From Microseira sp041929235 (GTDB lineage: Bacteria; Cyanobacteriota; Cyanobacteriia; Cyanobacteriales; Aerosakkonemataceae): a DNA stretch of 64,000 bases. Shown here piece after piece: positions 33,794 through 42,616 of this stretch; position 1 is the first letter of the stretch, and every line of letters begins with the position of its first letter. The notes beneath the pieces are model-generated. The model saw only the letters and a list, made by a program, of their open reading frames with translations, was not told the DNA's origin and searched no databases. Both the position numbers and the translations under genes were made by a program. The stretch is taken from assembly GCF_041929235.1 (NCBI RefSeq), contig NZ_JBHFNP010000029.1, forward strand, positions 62,001-126,000. The letters run 5' to 3'.

Positions 33794-34951
33794 TTATTTC
33801 AACGACAGAATTTCTTGATATGCCCCGATGGTCTGTTGCGCGATCGCATCCCAACTATAATGCCTCAACGCATATTCTTTCGCCCTTTCACCCCGAAGCC
33901 GTCTTTCTTCAGCATTACTAAGTGCTAATCTTAACGCTTTCATCAGTGATTCTAGGGTAAGAGAGGCAATCCAGCCAGCTTCTGCCTGTTGCACATCCTG
34001 CCAAATATAAACTCCATCTGAAATTACCACGGGCGTTCCAGATGCCATCGCCTCTGCTACCGCAATCCCAAAGTTTTCGTAATAAGAAGGCAGGACAAAT
34101 AGATCGGCTTGTTGTAGGAAGTTTGTTTTGCGATCGCCCGTGACAAATCCAGTAATAGTAGTGTGTTCTACTAACGGCGACCCCTGCACCTGTGCCTTTA
34201 TTTTCGCCTCATAAGCCTGGTCTTGCGGATTCCCACCAGCCAGCACAAAATGAAACTTAAATCCCTCAGCTAAAAGATTTTCTAAAGCTGGAAGTAGCAA
34301 ATTTAACCCCTTTTTTGGGTCAATCCGCGACATATAAAGCACTATCGGAATTTTGGATTGTAATTCGCCCTTGTTGAGGGTGGGAGAAGGGGTGACACCC
34401 AAGGGAATGACCAAATCCTTGGTAGAAACACCGAATCGTTCTGAAACTTTAGCTTCCTGGAGGCTGGTAAAGTGGATAGCAGCAGCACCGGCGATGTTAG
34501 GTTTTTCTAGCAGCGCGGCATAGATTTGTTTTAGCTGCCTTTTCTTCTGTAAATCGGCTGGATCGAGAGTGCCGAGGGGACGGAGAATGTAGGGTAGGTG
34601 GCGCGATCGCGCCACAGTCGCCGCAAAAGAAGAAACAGGCGAAAACAAAGCATGAATATGTGCCAGATCGAACTCTTTGGCGTGTTGATATAACCAACGC
34701 AACAAATCGAGGGAAAATTTATAGCGGCGGAATGGAGAACAGCGGAAATACCGCACCTGATACCCATCTTGTTCGACGGGATGATATAAGGGAACATCCA
34801 GCGGCGCTTGCCCCGTATCTCCATTAGAATCAGTAGTGAGAACCGTCACCTCAACCCCTGCCCTAGCCAAAGCAGCAGAAAGACCCAGCACCATTTGGCT
34901 AGGGCCACCGTAAACTAAAGAAATTGAAGGAACAATTTGCAGAATTCGCAT
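33794..34951 (-). CDS. Glycosyltransferase family 4
   Basis: 385 residues. GT-B fold retaining transferase that adds a sugar from a nucleotide donor to a growing polysaccharide, cytoplasmic side of the membrane. Seen are MRILQIVPSISLVYGGPSQM at the N-terminus (acceptor domain), VLYMSRIDPKKGLNLLLPAL (start of the donor domain), LFVLPSYYENFGIAVAEAMASGTPVV with the E-x7-E motif of GT4, and an SWDAIAQQTI C-terminus. It leads a run of polysaccharide genes on the minus strand; the gap to the next gene holds heptamer arrays and an acetyltransferase gene. Confidence 0.93.
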   Translation of the reverse strand: MRILQIVPSISLVYGGPSQMVLGLSAALARAGVEVTVLTTDSNGDTGQAPLDVPLYHPVEQDGYQVRYFRCSPFRRYKFSLDLLRWLYQHAKEFDLAHIHALFSPVSSFAATVARSRHLPYILRPLGTLDPADLQKKRQLKQIYAALLEKPNIAGAAAIHFTSLQEAKVSERFGVSTKDLVIPLGVTPSPTLNKGELQSKIPIVLYMSRIDPKKGLNLLLPALENLLAEGFKFHFVLAGGNPQDQAYEAKIKAQVQGSPLVEHTTITGFVTGDRKTNFLQQADLFVLPSYYENFGIAVAEAMASGTPVVISDGVYIWQDVQQAEAGWIASLTLESLMKALRLALSNAEERRLRGERAKEYALRHYSWDAIAQQTIGAYQEILSLK

Positions 34952-34962
34952 AATTTTAGATA

Positions 34963-35019
34963 ATTGGTGATTGGTAATGGGTAATGGGTAATGGGTAATT
35001 GGTAATTGGTAATTGGTAG
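34963..35019. repeat. GGGTAAT / GGTAATT heptamer array
   Basis: Consecutive seven-base units GGTAATG, GGTAATT between the GT4 gene and the GNAT gene. The complementary form is at 35109-35153, so the two arrays could pair. Confidence 0.85.
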
Positions 35020-35108
35020 ACTTCTTGCAAAACTAAACTATACCTCTGTAAAAACTCTTGTGGGGTAGGCGTCTCGCCTGCCCTAGACTTAATTTTCAAC
35101 CTAATTCT

Positions 35109-35153
35109 ATTACCCATTACCCATTACCCATTACCAATTACCCATTACCAATT
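35109..35153. repeat. CCCATTA heptamer array
   Basis: TACCCAT/TACCAAT units ending just before the GNAT stop. They are the complement of the array at 34963-35019, giving a large imperfect inverted repeat with a 90-bp centre. Confidence 0.85.
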
Positions 35154-35154
35154 T

Positions 35155-35640
35155 TCAAATCAGATCCAACCGCATTTCATTGCTTTGTGAAAAGCCAAGG
35201 CTAGAATAAACAGGTTTGCCTAATGGAGAAGCGTGTAGAATAGCCTGAGTACAGCCAAGTGACTTTAAATAATCCACTGTCATACCAGTAAGTTTTTTAG
35301 CAATACCCTGTCCGCGGAAAGGCGGTTCAACATAGACACCCCAAATATATCCATATTTTCGGTATTCTTCTGCTAGCGCCTGTGGGTATAAACCAGCAAA
35401 AAGCTGACACCCAGCCGACCCAACCACTTCACCATCAATCTCTGCCACAAAAGCTTTGTAGCAGAGTTCTTGACGCGCCCTTTCTATAAATTGAAGCGTA
35501 ATTTCAAGCCAGTTATACTGGATAGATTGGTTAGGAACATCATTGTCCCGCCACAGTTGATAAAAATGTCTGGCAATCAGAGAATCTTCCTGTTTATTTG
35601 CCTCCCTTATCTTAATATCTTGTTCTCCTAGCATTCTCAA
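35155..35640 (-). CDS. GNAT family N-acetyltransferase
   Basis: 161 residues. The acetyl-CoA-binding motif A is clear: IWGVYVEPPFRGQGIAKKLT with R/Q-x-x-G-x-G/A. Before it are VAEIDGEVVGSAGCQLF (motif D-like strand) and after it LGCTQAILHASPLGKPVYSSLGF (motif B, YxxLGF). The substrate is unknown; these enzymes acetylate amino groups of small molecules or proteins. Translation may start at M1 or M3 (35634). It lies inside the glycosyltransferase run but has an unrelated look and may be a later insertion. Confidence 0.9.
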   Translation of the reverse strand: MRMLGEQDIKIREANKQEDSLIARHFYQLWRDNDVPNQSIQYNWLEITLQFIERARQELCYKAFVAEIDGEVVGSAGCQLFAGLYPQALAEEYRKYGYIWGVYVEPPFRGQGIAKKLTGMTVDYLKSLGCTQAILHASPLGKPVYSSLGFSQSNEMRLDLI

Positions 35641-35691
35641 ATTACCCCCTTCCCATCCTTCTCCGTGTCCTCTGTGCCTGGAGTGGTTCGT

Positions 35692-36858
35692 TTAACTAAT
35701 TTCCTGATAAAAATCCAACAATTGCTTAGCTAAAGCTTTGTTTGTATATTGTTCCATTGCCCGTTGATAACCCAACTCAGCCAGATTATCTCTTAATTCA
35801 GGTTGTTCCATCAACTGGAATAAACAATTTCGCAAAGCTTCCACATTCCCTTCTGGAAAGACTAAACCAGCATCTTTAATCACATGGGGAATCTCGCCAG
35901 AATCAGAACCAATCACCGGCACTTTGCAAGCCATTGCTTCAATTAACACGTGACCAAACTGTTCTTTCCACCCCGCTGCCGTCAGGGTTTTAAACTTATA
36001 AGTTGTTTCGGAAGGCAGCACTAAAGTATCCATCAAATTGATATAGCAAGGAACTTCATCGTGAGGAACGCTTTCTACCCAAATCAGTTTATCTTTTATT
36101 CCCTTTTCTGCTGCGATTTCCATTAAATTTGATTGCAACGGGCCGCGACCTAGTAAGAGCCATTTCCAGGGTTTATCATGTAACCCAGCCAATGCTGATA
36201 GCAGCGTCAGCAATCCTTTTTCTTCAACAAATCGCCCGACAAACCCGACAACAAAATCAGTCGAATTTATCCCCAATTTAGCCGCTAATTCTGGTTGACG
36301 CTGGGGTTTAAACCGAATTTCATCAACACCGAGTTGCGGCATAACTTTCATCGGGCCATTGTAGCCGCGCTGGCGCAAAATTTCAGCCCCATCTTTATTT
36401 CCCACTACAATTCCGTGAGTGTTGCTCAGGTTATAAGCTTCCAGAACAGAAACGGGAAACTTTAATTCATAAGGCAAATTCCACCAAGTAAAAAATACAT
36501 TCTTTGCCTTTAATCCCAGCATCTGATTCAGGAAAATAAATTGAGCATAAGCCAGAGCCTTAGAACCCTGTTCTACCTGAATTATATCAGGGCGAAATCG
36601 GCGCAACAAAGAAATCAGATCGATGCCAAAAGTAAGCAATCCTTGATTGTTTTGACTAAAATTAGAAACCGGCACGACTTGAAACGAACCTTCCTGTAAA
36701 AATTGCGTTTCAATCGTTTTATTTTGAACGCCACCGGGTTGCCAGCGGCGCGGCACAACTACGGTGACTTCAATTCCCGGTTCTAGATTAGCTAAAGCAC
36801 GTAGCTTTTCGCGATTGAGGTCAACAATATAGGTGTGGCTAGCAACTAAAATTTTCAT
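35692..36858 (-). CDS. Glycosyltransferase family 4
   Basis: About 388 residues from the ATG at 36856-36858 (MKILVASHTYIVDLNREKLR). Donor-domain marks are VVGFVGRFVEEKGLLTLLSA, KWLLLGRGPLQSNL and FGHVLIEAMACKVPVIGSDSGEIPHVI with the GT4 E-x7-E. An upstream in-frame ATG at 36936 adds a PNYQLPIPNPQFPIPK-like peptide that is simply translated heptamer repeat, so I reject it. It works with the neighbouring GT2 and polymerase-like genes in polysaccharide assembly. Confidence 0.92.
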   Translation of the reverse strand: MKILVASHTYIVDLNREKLRALANLEPGIEVTVVVPRRWQPGGVQNKTIETQFLQEGSFQVVPVSNFSQNNQGLLTFGIDLISLLRRFRPDIIQVEQGSKALAYAQFIFLNQMLGLKAKNVFFTWWNLPYELKFPVSVLEAYNLSNTHGIVVGNKDGAEILRQRGYNGPMKVMPQLGVDEIRFKPQRQPELAAKLGINSTDFVVGFVGRFVEEKGLLTLLSALAGLHDKPWKWLLLGRGPLQSNLMEIAAEKGIKDKLIWVESVPHDEVPCYINLMDTLVLPSETTYKFKTLTAAGWKEQFGHVLIEAMACKVPVIGSDSGEIPHVIKDAGLVFPEGNVEALRNCLFQLMEQPELRDNLAELGYQRAMEQYTNKALAKQLLDFYQEIS

Positions 36859-36863
36859 AACTT

Positions 36864-36924
36864 TGGGAATTGGGAATTGGGGATTGGGAATTGGTAATTG
36901 GTAATTGGGAATTGGTAATTGGTA
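36864..36924. repeat. GGGAATT/GGTAATT heptamer array
   Basis: Array of seven-base units directly upstream of the GT4 gene, where its ribosome binding site would be expected. It leaves the leader with little other sequence. Confidence 0.85.
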
Positions 36925-36950
36925 AAAATATAGCAATAAAATCTAAAATA

Positions 36951-36985
36951 CTACCCATTACCCATTACCCATTACCCATTACCCC
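36951..36985. repeat. CCCATTA heptamer array overlapping the GT2 stop
   Basis: Five TACCCAT units. Read on the minus strand, the last unit provides the TAA stop of the GT2 gene. Confidence 0.85.
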
Positions 36986-37995
36986 TCGTGACCACGGCTC
37001 TGCCTGGGAACGCCATTAACGCTATCTTGTTGAGTGTAAATTTGACCGTCATCAATCGTAGATTTTATCAGCGTACCCAGCGCGTTAATAAATCCCAGGG
37101 AGTAGAATCCAGCGCGGGTGATAATTTTGATGGGAGAACCACTTTTATTACAAGGGGGATTCCCCAACACGTGACAGTCAAACAAACGAGCAAATAATCG
37201 CATTTGTTGGAAAGGCGTTAAGTTTTTGAGTGCCATTAAGAAGTGGTTGTGATAGAAGGTGATTTGGTATCGGAGACTGCGCGTACTAATATCGTGACAA
37301 CCCCCCGTTTCTTCCCCCAAGTGAACTAAATCCGCCTCTGGGTCGTACCAAATCTTATAACCAGTCTGCCGCAACCTTAAGCAAAAATCCGATTCCTCCC
37401 GCACCGCACTGCCTTTAAACCGTTCGTCAAAGTGCAGTCCGTACTTCGTAAAGATTTCCCGGCGAAAAGACATATTGCATCCCCTCGCCGAAATCACTTG
37501 CTGCGGCTTTACTGTATGCACCAAGTCAATGTAATACCAAGCAATTCCGGGATCCATCGCCTGGGGTGGTAAATCCTCAATCGTCAATTCTCCGCCGGAA
37601 TCAGTTAGTTTCATCCGGTCGAAAACTCGCCCAGCAACTGCCCCCACCTCCGGACGATCTATATAATTACGGGCATGGGCAGCTAAATAACCGGGTTTGA
37701 GCTGAACATCATCGTCAATAAACAGAATAATTTCCCCCGTTGCCCGCCGCGCCGCATAATTTCGCGCCCCCGGCAAACTCGCCCAATCAACGCAAAACCA
37801 GCGAATTTTGCCATCTGCCGCCAGTTTTTCCAAATAAGCTTGAGTTTCCCTCTGGTGCGTCTTTGTTTGATCGACCACCAGCACCTCATAATTTGGATAA
37901 TCTTGCTGCAAAACATCCGCGATCGTATCCCGCAAGGGTTCCTCGCGTCCGTAAGTGGGAATAACTACCGAAATCAAAGGCCAAGTCACGGTCAA
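36979..37995 (-). CDS. Glycosyltransferase family 2
   Basis: 338 residues. GT-A fold: PLISVVIPTYGREEPLRDTI, a metal-binding DDD in IILFIDDDVQLKPGYLAAHA, an acceptor segment SARGCNMSFRREIFTKYGLH and the catalytic-base region VREESDFCLRLRQTGYKIWY. It probably elongates an exported polysaccharide. The last 12 residues, NGVPRQSRGHEG, translate the dispersed repeat GGCGTTCCCAGGCAGAGCCG and the stop comes from the heptamer array, so the original C-terminus has been replaced. It is 51 bp downstream of the HpsL-like gene, likely in one transcript. Confidence 0.92.
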   Translation of the reverse strand: MTVTWPLISVVIPTYGREEPLRDTIADVLQQDYPNYEVLVVDQTKTHQRETQAYLEKLAADGKIRWFCVDWASLPGARNYAARRATGEIILFIDDDVQLKPGYLAAHARNYIDRPEVGAVAGRVFDRMKLTDSGGELTIEDLPPQAMDPGIAWYYIDLVHTVKPQQVISARGCNMSFRREIFTKYGLHFDERFKGSAVREESDFCLRLRQTGYKIWYDPEADLVHLGEETGGCHDISTRSLRYQITFYHNHFLMALKNLTPFQQMRLFARLFDCHVLGNPPCNKSGSPIKIITRAGFYSLGFINALGTLIKSTIDDGQIYTQQDSVNGVPRQSRGHEG

Positions 37996-38046
37996 GCAGC
38001 TCCTTTTGTCAGTTCTAGCCTCGCCACTGGCTTTATTATCTACCAG

Positions 38047-39750
38047 TTACGCCGCCTTCTTTGTAGTAGCGGTTTTATTAGATTTGAGTTTTTGTTTCTT
38101 TTTATTTTTGGGATCCTTTGCCTCCTCTGCGGCTAATTTTTCCCGTTCCTGCTTATCTATTTCCGGCAATTTTAAAATCACTCCGGCAAAAAACCAGTAA
38201 TAAACGCAAACCGGATCGGTATCCAAAGGATACCAGTAAGTGTTGTAACTGATGACCAAAACAAACACCCAAAAACTGGCACCAAAGCTGCGTAAATTTT
38301 TTTCCTTCACCGAGCGGTAAGCTTTGAAGGTGACGAACGTTAGGGTTGTCACCAGTCCCAAAAATGCCAGCACCCCCAACGGGCCGATTTCGTGGAACAT
38401 TTTTGGATAGTAAGTTTCAATTAACTCCACATCCCCAAAAGTTCGTGCCGAGTTTGTAGCGCGTCCCAAACCCGCCCCAAAAATTCCCTCTTGTCTGCCA
38501 GAGGTGCTACCTGCCTGAGCGGCAATAAAATCAGTGGGGGGTGAAGCATTCCAGCGGTCTACAAAGCTTTGCACCCGTTCTTGGATAATTGCGGGGAACA
38601 TCGCCGCAGCAACAGCCCCCAGCACCCCAAGTCCTAATGCTATGGGTATAAACCGTTTCAAGTTAGCCACTTGACCCGTTAGCACCAACAAAATAATCGT
38701 GACTACGGGAACCAATGCCAGAGCAATTCTTTGACCAGAAATCACCGCATTGACAAAAACCCCAGCCATGCCAATCAAACCCGACATCCGCCACAGGGGC
38801 GAGGGGTCGCTAAAGGCAGTGGCAAACGTCATAAAGGCATTACCAATCAAAAACCAAGCCCAGTGCCAGGGAGAAACGAAAGTCCCCGGCAAGCGAATCA
38901 TCCCAACTTCAGGACTAAACACCAACGCACCACCTACCAAACACCGTGCTTCCAGGGTTGCCTTAAATAAAGCCTCTCCAGACATCCCTCGCGTTCCCAC
39001 ACACCTGCCACTGGTGAGGAAAAAGTACTGCATAAACCCCAAAGCCGAGCAAATAATCGCCAGAACCAGATGCAATCGGGTCAAAAATAGCAACTCTTTC
39101 TTATTGCGGATCTGATAGTATCCACAGGTGATTAAGGGCAGGTATCCCAGCAGAACTTTAAGCCCCATCAGTCCCAGGATAATTGCCTGCTCATTTTGTT
39201 TTTTACAGGCCGTACCACGTGGCAAAGTCGGATTGCACACAGGAAGAATCTGCTGAGCGCCGTTGACCACCAGCAGCGTCAGCAAACAAAGCACCAGTAA
39301 AAATATCAGAGGCTGTTTCAGCTTTTCGGGAATCAGAAAAGGCTGCCGTTTCCGCTGGCATTCCTGATAAAGGGTAACGACTGCCGGAATGTAAAACCCA
39401 TCTTTTGCCAGTTGGAATAGCGCATTTCCGCCCGCAACCGCATACACAACCGTACCACCAAATGGCACATATATCAGAAATGCCCAAAGCGCTTGACGGT
39501 AATATTTGAAAGACAGACACATCGCGACTAACCCGGCAAATACCCCCACTGTGGCTTTCACTCCGCCAACTGGAAACAGCATTAAGCCAAGAAAGAGCGA
39601 TCCACCGACAACGGCACTCGTGTAGGTGATGAATTCTTGTCGGTGCTTCGCCGCCTGCCTTTTTAGTGCGGCTTCCTCCTTGGGACTGAGTTTAGGAGTT
39701 TCAGATGCAGCCTGTTTTTTGGATTTCTTCTTTGAGTTAGTTTTTGCCAT
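38047..39750 (-). CDS. O-antigen-ligase-like polysaccharide protein (HpsL-like)
   Basis: 567 residues. A basic cytoplasmic N-terminus (KKKSKKQAAS.. KHRQEF) precedes about ten to twelve membrane helices. There is a large periplasmic loop with conserved Arg/His (around FSPEVGMIRLPGTFVSPWHW and QEGIFGAGLGRATN), as in Wzy/WaaL proteins. The C-terminus is Lys-rich. The N-terminal region and topology recall hormogonium polysaccharide protein HpsL from memory; that name is tentative. With GT2 and GT4 genes downstream on the same strand it should polymerise or ligate an exported polysaccharide. Confidence 0.75.
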   Translation of the reverse strand: MAKTNSKKKSKKQAASETPKLSPKEEAALKRQAAKHRQEFITYTSAVVGGSLFLGLMLFPVGGVKATVGVFAGLVAMCLSFKYYRQALWAFLIYVPFGGTVVYAVAGGNALFQLAKDGFYIPAVVTLYQECQRKRQPFLIPEKLKQPLIFLLVLCLLTLLVVNGAQQILPVCNPTLPRGTACKKQNEQAIILGLMGLKVLLGYLPLITCGYYQIRNKKELLFLTRLHLVLAIICSALGFMQYFFLTSGRCVGTRGMSGEALFKATLEARCLVGGALVFSPEVGMIRLPGTFVSPWHWAWFLIGNAFMTFATAFSDPSPLWRMSGLIGMAGVFVNAVISGQRIALALVPVVTIILLVLTGQVANLKRFIPIALGLGVLGAVAAAMFPAIIQERVQSFVDRWNASPPTDFIAAQAGSTSGRQEGIFGAGLGRATNSARTFGDVELIETYYPKMFHEIGPLGVLAFLGLVTTLTFVTFKAYRSVKEKNLRSFGASFWVFVLVISYNTYWYPLDTDPVCVYYWFFAGVILKLPEIDKQEREKLAAEEAKDPKNKKKQKLKSNKTATTKKAA

Positions 39751-39958
39751 GAATGAAATCTCAAGCTGCTTTCGATCTAAAGGTTAACGATAATAGTTGA
39801 TTAACCGCTAATTTTAATTAAATGAATCTCGCTATCTTTGATAATTATGCTGGAAAAATGCCAGCTTAAGTTACCAATATTTGGAAACTTGCTCTAAAGG
39901 CATACAATAAAGAGAAGCTCTTAACCTGTTGGCTAACAGGGATCGCACTTAGGTATAA

Positions 39959-40150
39959 TTGTCGAGCCACCAATCGTCACTCCTGGCGCGAAGACTAACC
40001 TTTTGCGATGATGGCACACTGATGCTAGGAACGGCAAGATCGTGGACGCTGTGTAAGACCATCACCGGATGCCTGTTCCGGACGGCCAACGTGGCAACGG
40101 CGAATGAAACTGGAAGCCCCCACCAGAACCCCTAAGTCTGGTAGTGCGTA
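39959..40150 (+). mobile_element. Right-end remnant of an IS200/IS605-type (tnpB) element
   Basis: A 58-codon frame (39959-40135) ends ATANETGSPHQNP, which reads like the variable tail after the zinc ribbon of a TnpB. It overlaps GGAAGCCCCC and the hairpin ACCAGAACCCCTAAGTCTGGT (40122-40142), followed by TAGTGCGTACTTCAC. The GGAAGCCC-hairpin-TAGT..TTCAC layout is that of IS200/IS605 right ends and the 3' part of omegaRNA. There is no zinc ribbon, catalytic core or tnpA. It lies 40 bp before ffh. I considered SRP RNA and 6S RNA and found no match to either. Confidence 0.5.
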
Positions 40151-40189
40151 CTTCACTCGTTAACTGATATCTGATAAAGTACCGATTCT

Positions 40190-41653
40190 ATGTTTGATGC
40201 CCTATCCGAACGCTTAGAAGCTGCCTGGAAGAAACTGCGAGGGCAGGATCGCATTTCCCAGTCGAATATACAAGAGGCTCTGCGGGAAGTGCGTCGCGCC
40301 CTCTTAGAAGCAGACGTAAACCTCCAGGTGGTTAAAGATTTTATTGCTGAGGTCGAAGTCAAGGCACAAGGAGCCGAAGTCTTTGCTGGGGTGCGACCCG
40401 ACCAGCAGTTTATCAAAATTGTCTACGACGAGTTGGTAGCCGTGATGGGGGAAACCAACGTCCCCCTAGCGATCGCAGAAACTCGCCCCACTATCGTACT
40501 AATGGCGGGTTTGCAGGGGACGGGTAAAACTACGGCTACTGCTAAGCTGGCTTTGCACCTGCAAAAGTGCGATCGCAGCACCCTACTCGTGGCGACGGAC
40601 GTGTATCGACCAGCGGCGATTGACCAACTCGTTACCCTGGGTCAGCAAATTAACGTACCCGTATTTCAACTGGGCACTGATGCCAACCCAGTGGAAATTG
40701 CCCGTCAGGGCGTAGAAAGAGCCAAGGCAGAAGGCATCGATACGGTAATAATCGATACCGCAGGTCGCCTGCAAATCGACCAAGACATGATGGCGGAATT
40801 AGCCCGCATCAAGCAGACGGTTAAACCCCACGAAACCCTGCTGGTAGTGGATTCGATGACGGGGCAGGAGGCGGCGAACCTTACCCGCACGTTCCACGCT
40901 CAAATCGGCATTACGGGTGCGATTTTAACCAAGCTGGACGGGGATACGCGGGGTGGGGCAGCGCTTTCGGTGCGGCGGGTTTCCGGTCAGCCGATTAAGT
41001 TTGTCGGCGTCGGGGAAAAGGTAGAGGCGCTGCAACCGTTCTACCCAGACCGGATGGCGTCGCGCATTCTGGGCATGGGAGATGTCCTGACCCTGGTAGA
41101 AAAAGCCCAGGAAGAAATGGACTTGGCAGACGCCGCCAAGATGCAAGAGAAAATCCTGGCAGCGAAGTTTGATTTTACGGATTTTCTCAAACAGTTGCGG
41201 CTGCTGAAAAATATGGGGTCGCTGGGGGGTTTGCTGAAGTTGATTCCAGGGATGAACAAGCTCTCATCCGACCAACTTCAGCAAGGGGAAGCCCAGTTAA
41301 AGCGGGCTGAAGCGATGATTAATTCGATGACCAAAGAGGAACGCCAAAACCCGGATTTGCTATCGGCGTCCCCCAGTCGCCGCCGTCGCATTGCCCGCGG
41401 GTGCGGCTACCAAGAATCGGATATCAGCAAGCTGGTGAGCGATTTCCAAAAAATGCGGAGTCTGATGCAGCAAATGGGGCAAGGGGGCGGGATGCCTGCC
41501 ATGCCGGGAATGCCTGGAATGCCGGGAGGGGGTCTTTCTCCCTTTGGTGGGGGCAACCGTCCAGCGCCACCCGGTTGGCGGGGTTATAACCAGGGGGCAG
41601 CCAAACCGAAAAAGAAAAAAGAGAAAAAGAAAAAAGGCTTTGGTCAACTTTGA
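40190..41653 (+). CDS. ffh: Signal recognition particle protein Ffh
   Basis: 487 residues. Ffh binds signal peptides on nascent membrane proteins and the SRP RNA, and docks with FtsY. N domain: MFDALSERLEAAWKKLRGQD and IREALLEADVNL-like. G domain: GLQGTGKTTATAKLA (near 107), DVYRPAAIDQL, DTAGRLQID, TKLDGDTRGGAALS. M domain: MGSLGGLLKLIPGM and SPSRRRRIARGCG. The tail is long and Gly/Met-rich (GGGMPAMPGMPGMPGGG) and ends in a lysine run. It opens the run ffh-rpsP-khpA-rpsU-phoH; IS debris precedes its promoter. Confidence 0.98.
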   Translation: MFDALSERLEAAWKKLRGQDRISQSNIQEALREVRRALLEADVNLQVVKDFIAEVEVKAQGAEVFAGVRPDQQFIKIVYDELVAVMGETNVPLAIAETRPTIVLMAGLQGTGKTTATAKLALHLQKCDRSTLLVATDVYRPAAIDQLVTLGQQINVPVFQLGTDANPVEIARQGVERAKAEGIDTVIIDTAGRLQIDQDMMAELARIKQTVKPHETLLVVDSMTGQEAANLTRTFHAQIGITGAILTKLDGDTRGGAALSVRRVSGQPIKFVGVGEKVEALQPFYPDRMASRILGMGDVLTLVEKAQEEMDLADAAKMQEKILAAKFDFTDFLKQLRLLKNMGSLGGLLKLIPGMNKLSSDQLQQGEAQLKRAEAMINSMTKEERQNPDLLSASPSRRRRIARGCGYQESDISKLVSDFQKMRSLMQQMGQGGGMPAMPGMPGMPGGGLSPFGGGNRPAPPGWRGYNQGAAKPKKKKEKKKKGFGQL

Positions 41654-41970
41654 GATCATAATTAACAAGAGATTGGCGCTGCCGCGCCCACTGTCCATCC
41701 CCACCCTCTTGAGGGATGGGGACTTTCGCTGGGGTGTTAAAGCCCGAAGGGGCAACCCTTGCAGAACCAGCCAGAAGCGCGTCAAACTGAGACGGGACTT
41801 ACCCAGCGACAGTGCATATGATAGAGATGGTGCGTTACACTTCGTTAACGCACCCTACAGCGTAGGGAAGTTTAGTGTCACGTTTGTACGTCAGGCTGGC
41901 AATTTTCCAGTACCAGGCGAAAGACGTACAATGGATGATTAGTCACAATTGAGAGCATGATTGCTGCAAC
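41654..41970. other. Spacer with short inverted repeats
   Basis: 317 bp between ffh and rpsP. It holds CCCCACCCTC..GAGGGATGGGG (about 41699-41720) and GGTGCGTTACACTTCGTTAACGCACC (about 41830-41855), the same GCGTTAACGC repeat as at 14185-14228. I see no gene. AACATGATC shows no clear ribosome binding site for rpsP. Confidence 0.6.
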
Positions 41971-42231
41971 ATGATCAAACTTCGATTAAAACGATACGGC
42001 AAAAAGCGGGAAGCTAGTTACCGGATCGTTGCCATGAAAAGTACCTCGCGTCGCGATGGTCGTCCTTTGGAAGAACTGGGTTTCTACAACCCCAGAACCG
42101 ACGAAACAAAGCTAGACATTCCTGCGATCGTTAAGCGAATCCAACAAGGAGCGCAGCCAACAGACACCGTTCGCCACATCTTGGAAAAAGCTAATGTTTT
42201 CGAGCAGGTCCGCGCAAAAGCCACCCAGTAA
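41971..42231 (+). CDS. rpsP: Ribosomal protein bS16
   Basis: 86 residues of the small-subunit protein bS16, needed for 30S assembly. The start MIKLRLKRYGKKREASYRIV followed by AMKSTSRRDGRPLEELGFYN is the family signature, and the length is typical. It follows ffh on the same strand and its stop is 25 bp from the khpA start; this order is the common cyanobacterial arrangement. Confidence 0.98.
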   Translation: MIKLRLKRYGKKREASYRIVAMKSTSRRDGRPLEELGFYNPRTDETKLDIPAIVKRIQQGAQPTDTVRHILEKANVFEQVRAKATQ

Positions 42232-42256
42232 ACCGTCCATCCCAGCCCAAGTAGCT

Positions 42257-42616
42257 ATGCCAGATTATGCTGCACTGGTGCGATTTCTAGTGCAGCCTTT
42301 CTTAGAGTCGCCAAGTTCGTTGAAGATAGACTGCGAAACAAACCCCAGCAAACCAAAAGTTTGGATTCGTCTGGCGTTTGAAGGAGAAGATAAAGGGCGA
42401 GTATTTGGTCGGGGTGGCAGGAATATTCAGGCAATCCGGACGGTGATTGAAGCGGCTGCCAAAGCCGCTGGACAATCAGTCTACCTGGATATTTACGGTG
42501 GTATAGGGCCAGAGAGAGAAAATGGTGCGGGAAGCCATGAGCCTCCCACGAGAAGTTCCCCACCTCGCAAAGCTCCGGTTCCCAGGTCTTCGCCCAGAAT
42601 CCGCTTCCGCAGCTAG
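42257..42616 (+). CDS. khpA: KH-domain RNA-binding protein KhpA
   Basis: About 119 residues from ATG 42257 (MPDYAALVRFLVQPFLESPS). One type II KH domain with the GxxG loop in GRVFGRGGRNIQAIRTVIEA. KhpA-type proteins bind RNA, often together with a Jag/KhpB partner. After the domain (to IYGGIGP) there is a 30-residue Pro/Arg/Ser tail (PPTRSSPPRKAPVP) not usual in KhpA; it may be natural or repeat-derived. A frame open to 42194 overlaps rpsP and adds no family sequence. Neighbours rpsP and phoH fit the conserved order. Confidence 0.9.
   Translation: MPDYAALVRFLVQPFLESPSSLKIDCETNPSKPKVWIRLAFEGEDKGRVFGRGGRNIQAIRTVIEAAAKAAGQSVYLDIYGGIGPERENGAGSHEPPTRSSPPRKAPVPRSSPRIRFRS

Noticed and set aside
36859..36936. 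N-terminal extension of the GT4 protein (PNYQLPIPNPQFPIPK-like)
   Set aside because: It is translated heptamer repeat; the family start MKILVASHTY follows at 36858.
39959..40150. SRP RNA or 6S RNA upstream of ffh
   Set aside because: The SRP RNA signature (GGAAGGAAGCAGC-type loop) and the 6S central bubble are absent; the GGAAGCCC hairpin and TTCAC end fit an IS200/IS605 right end better.
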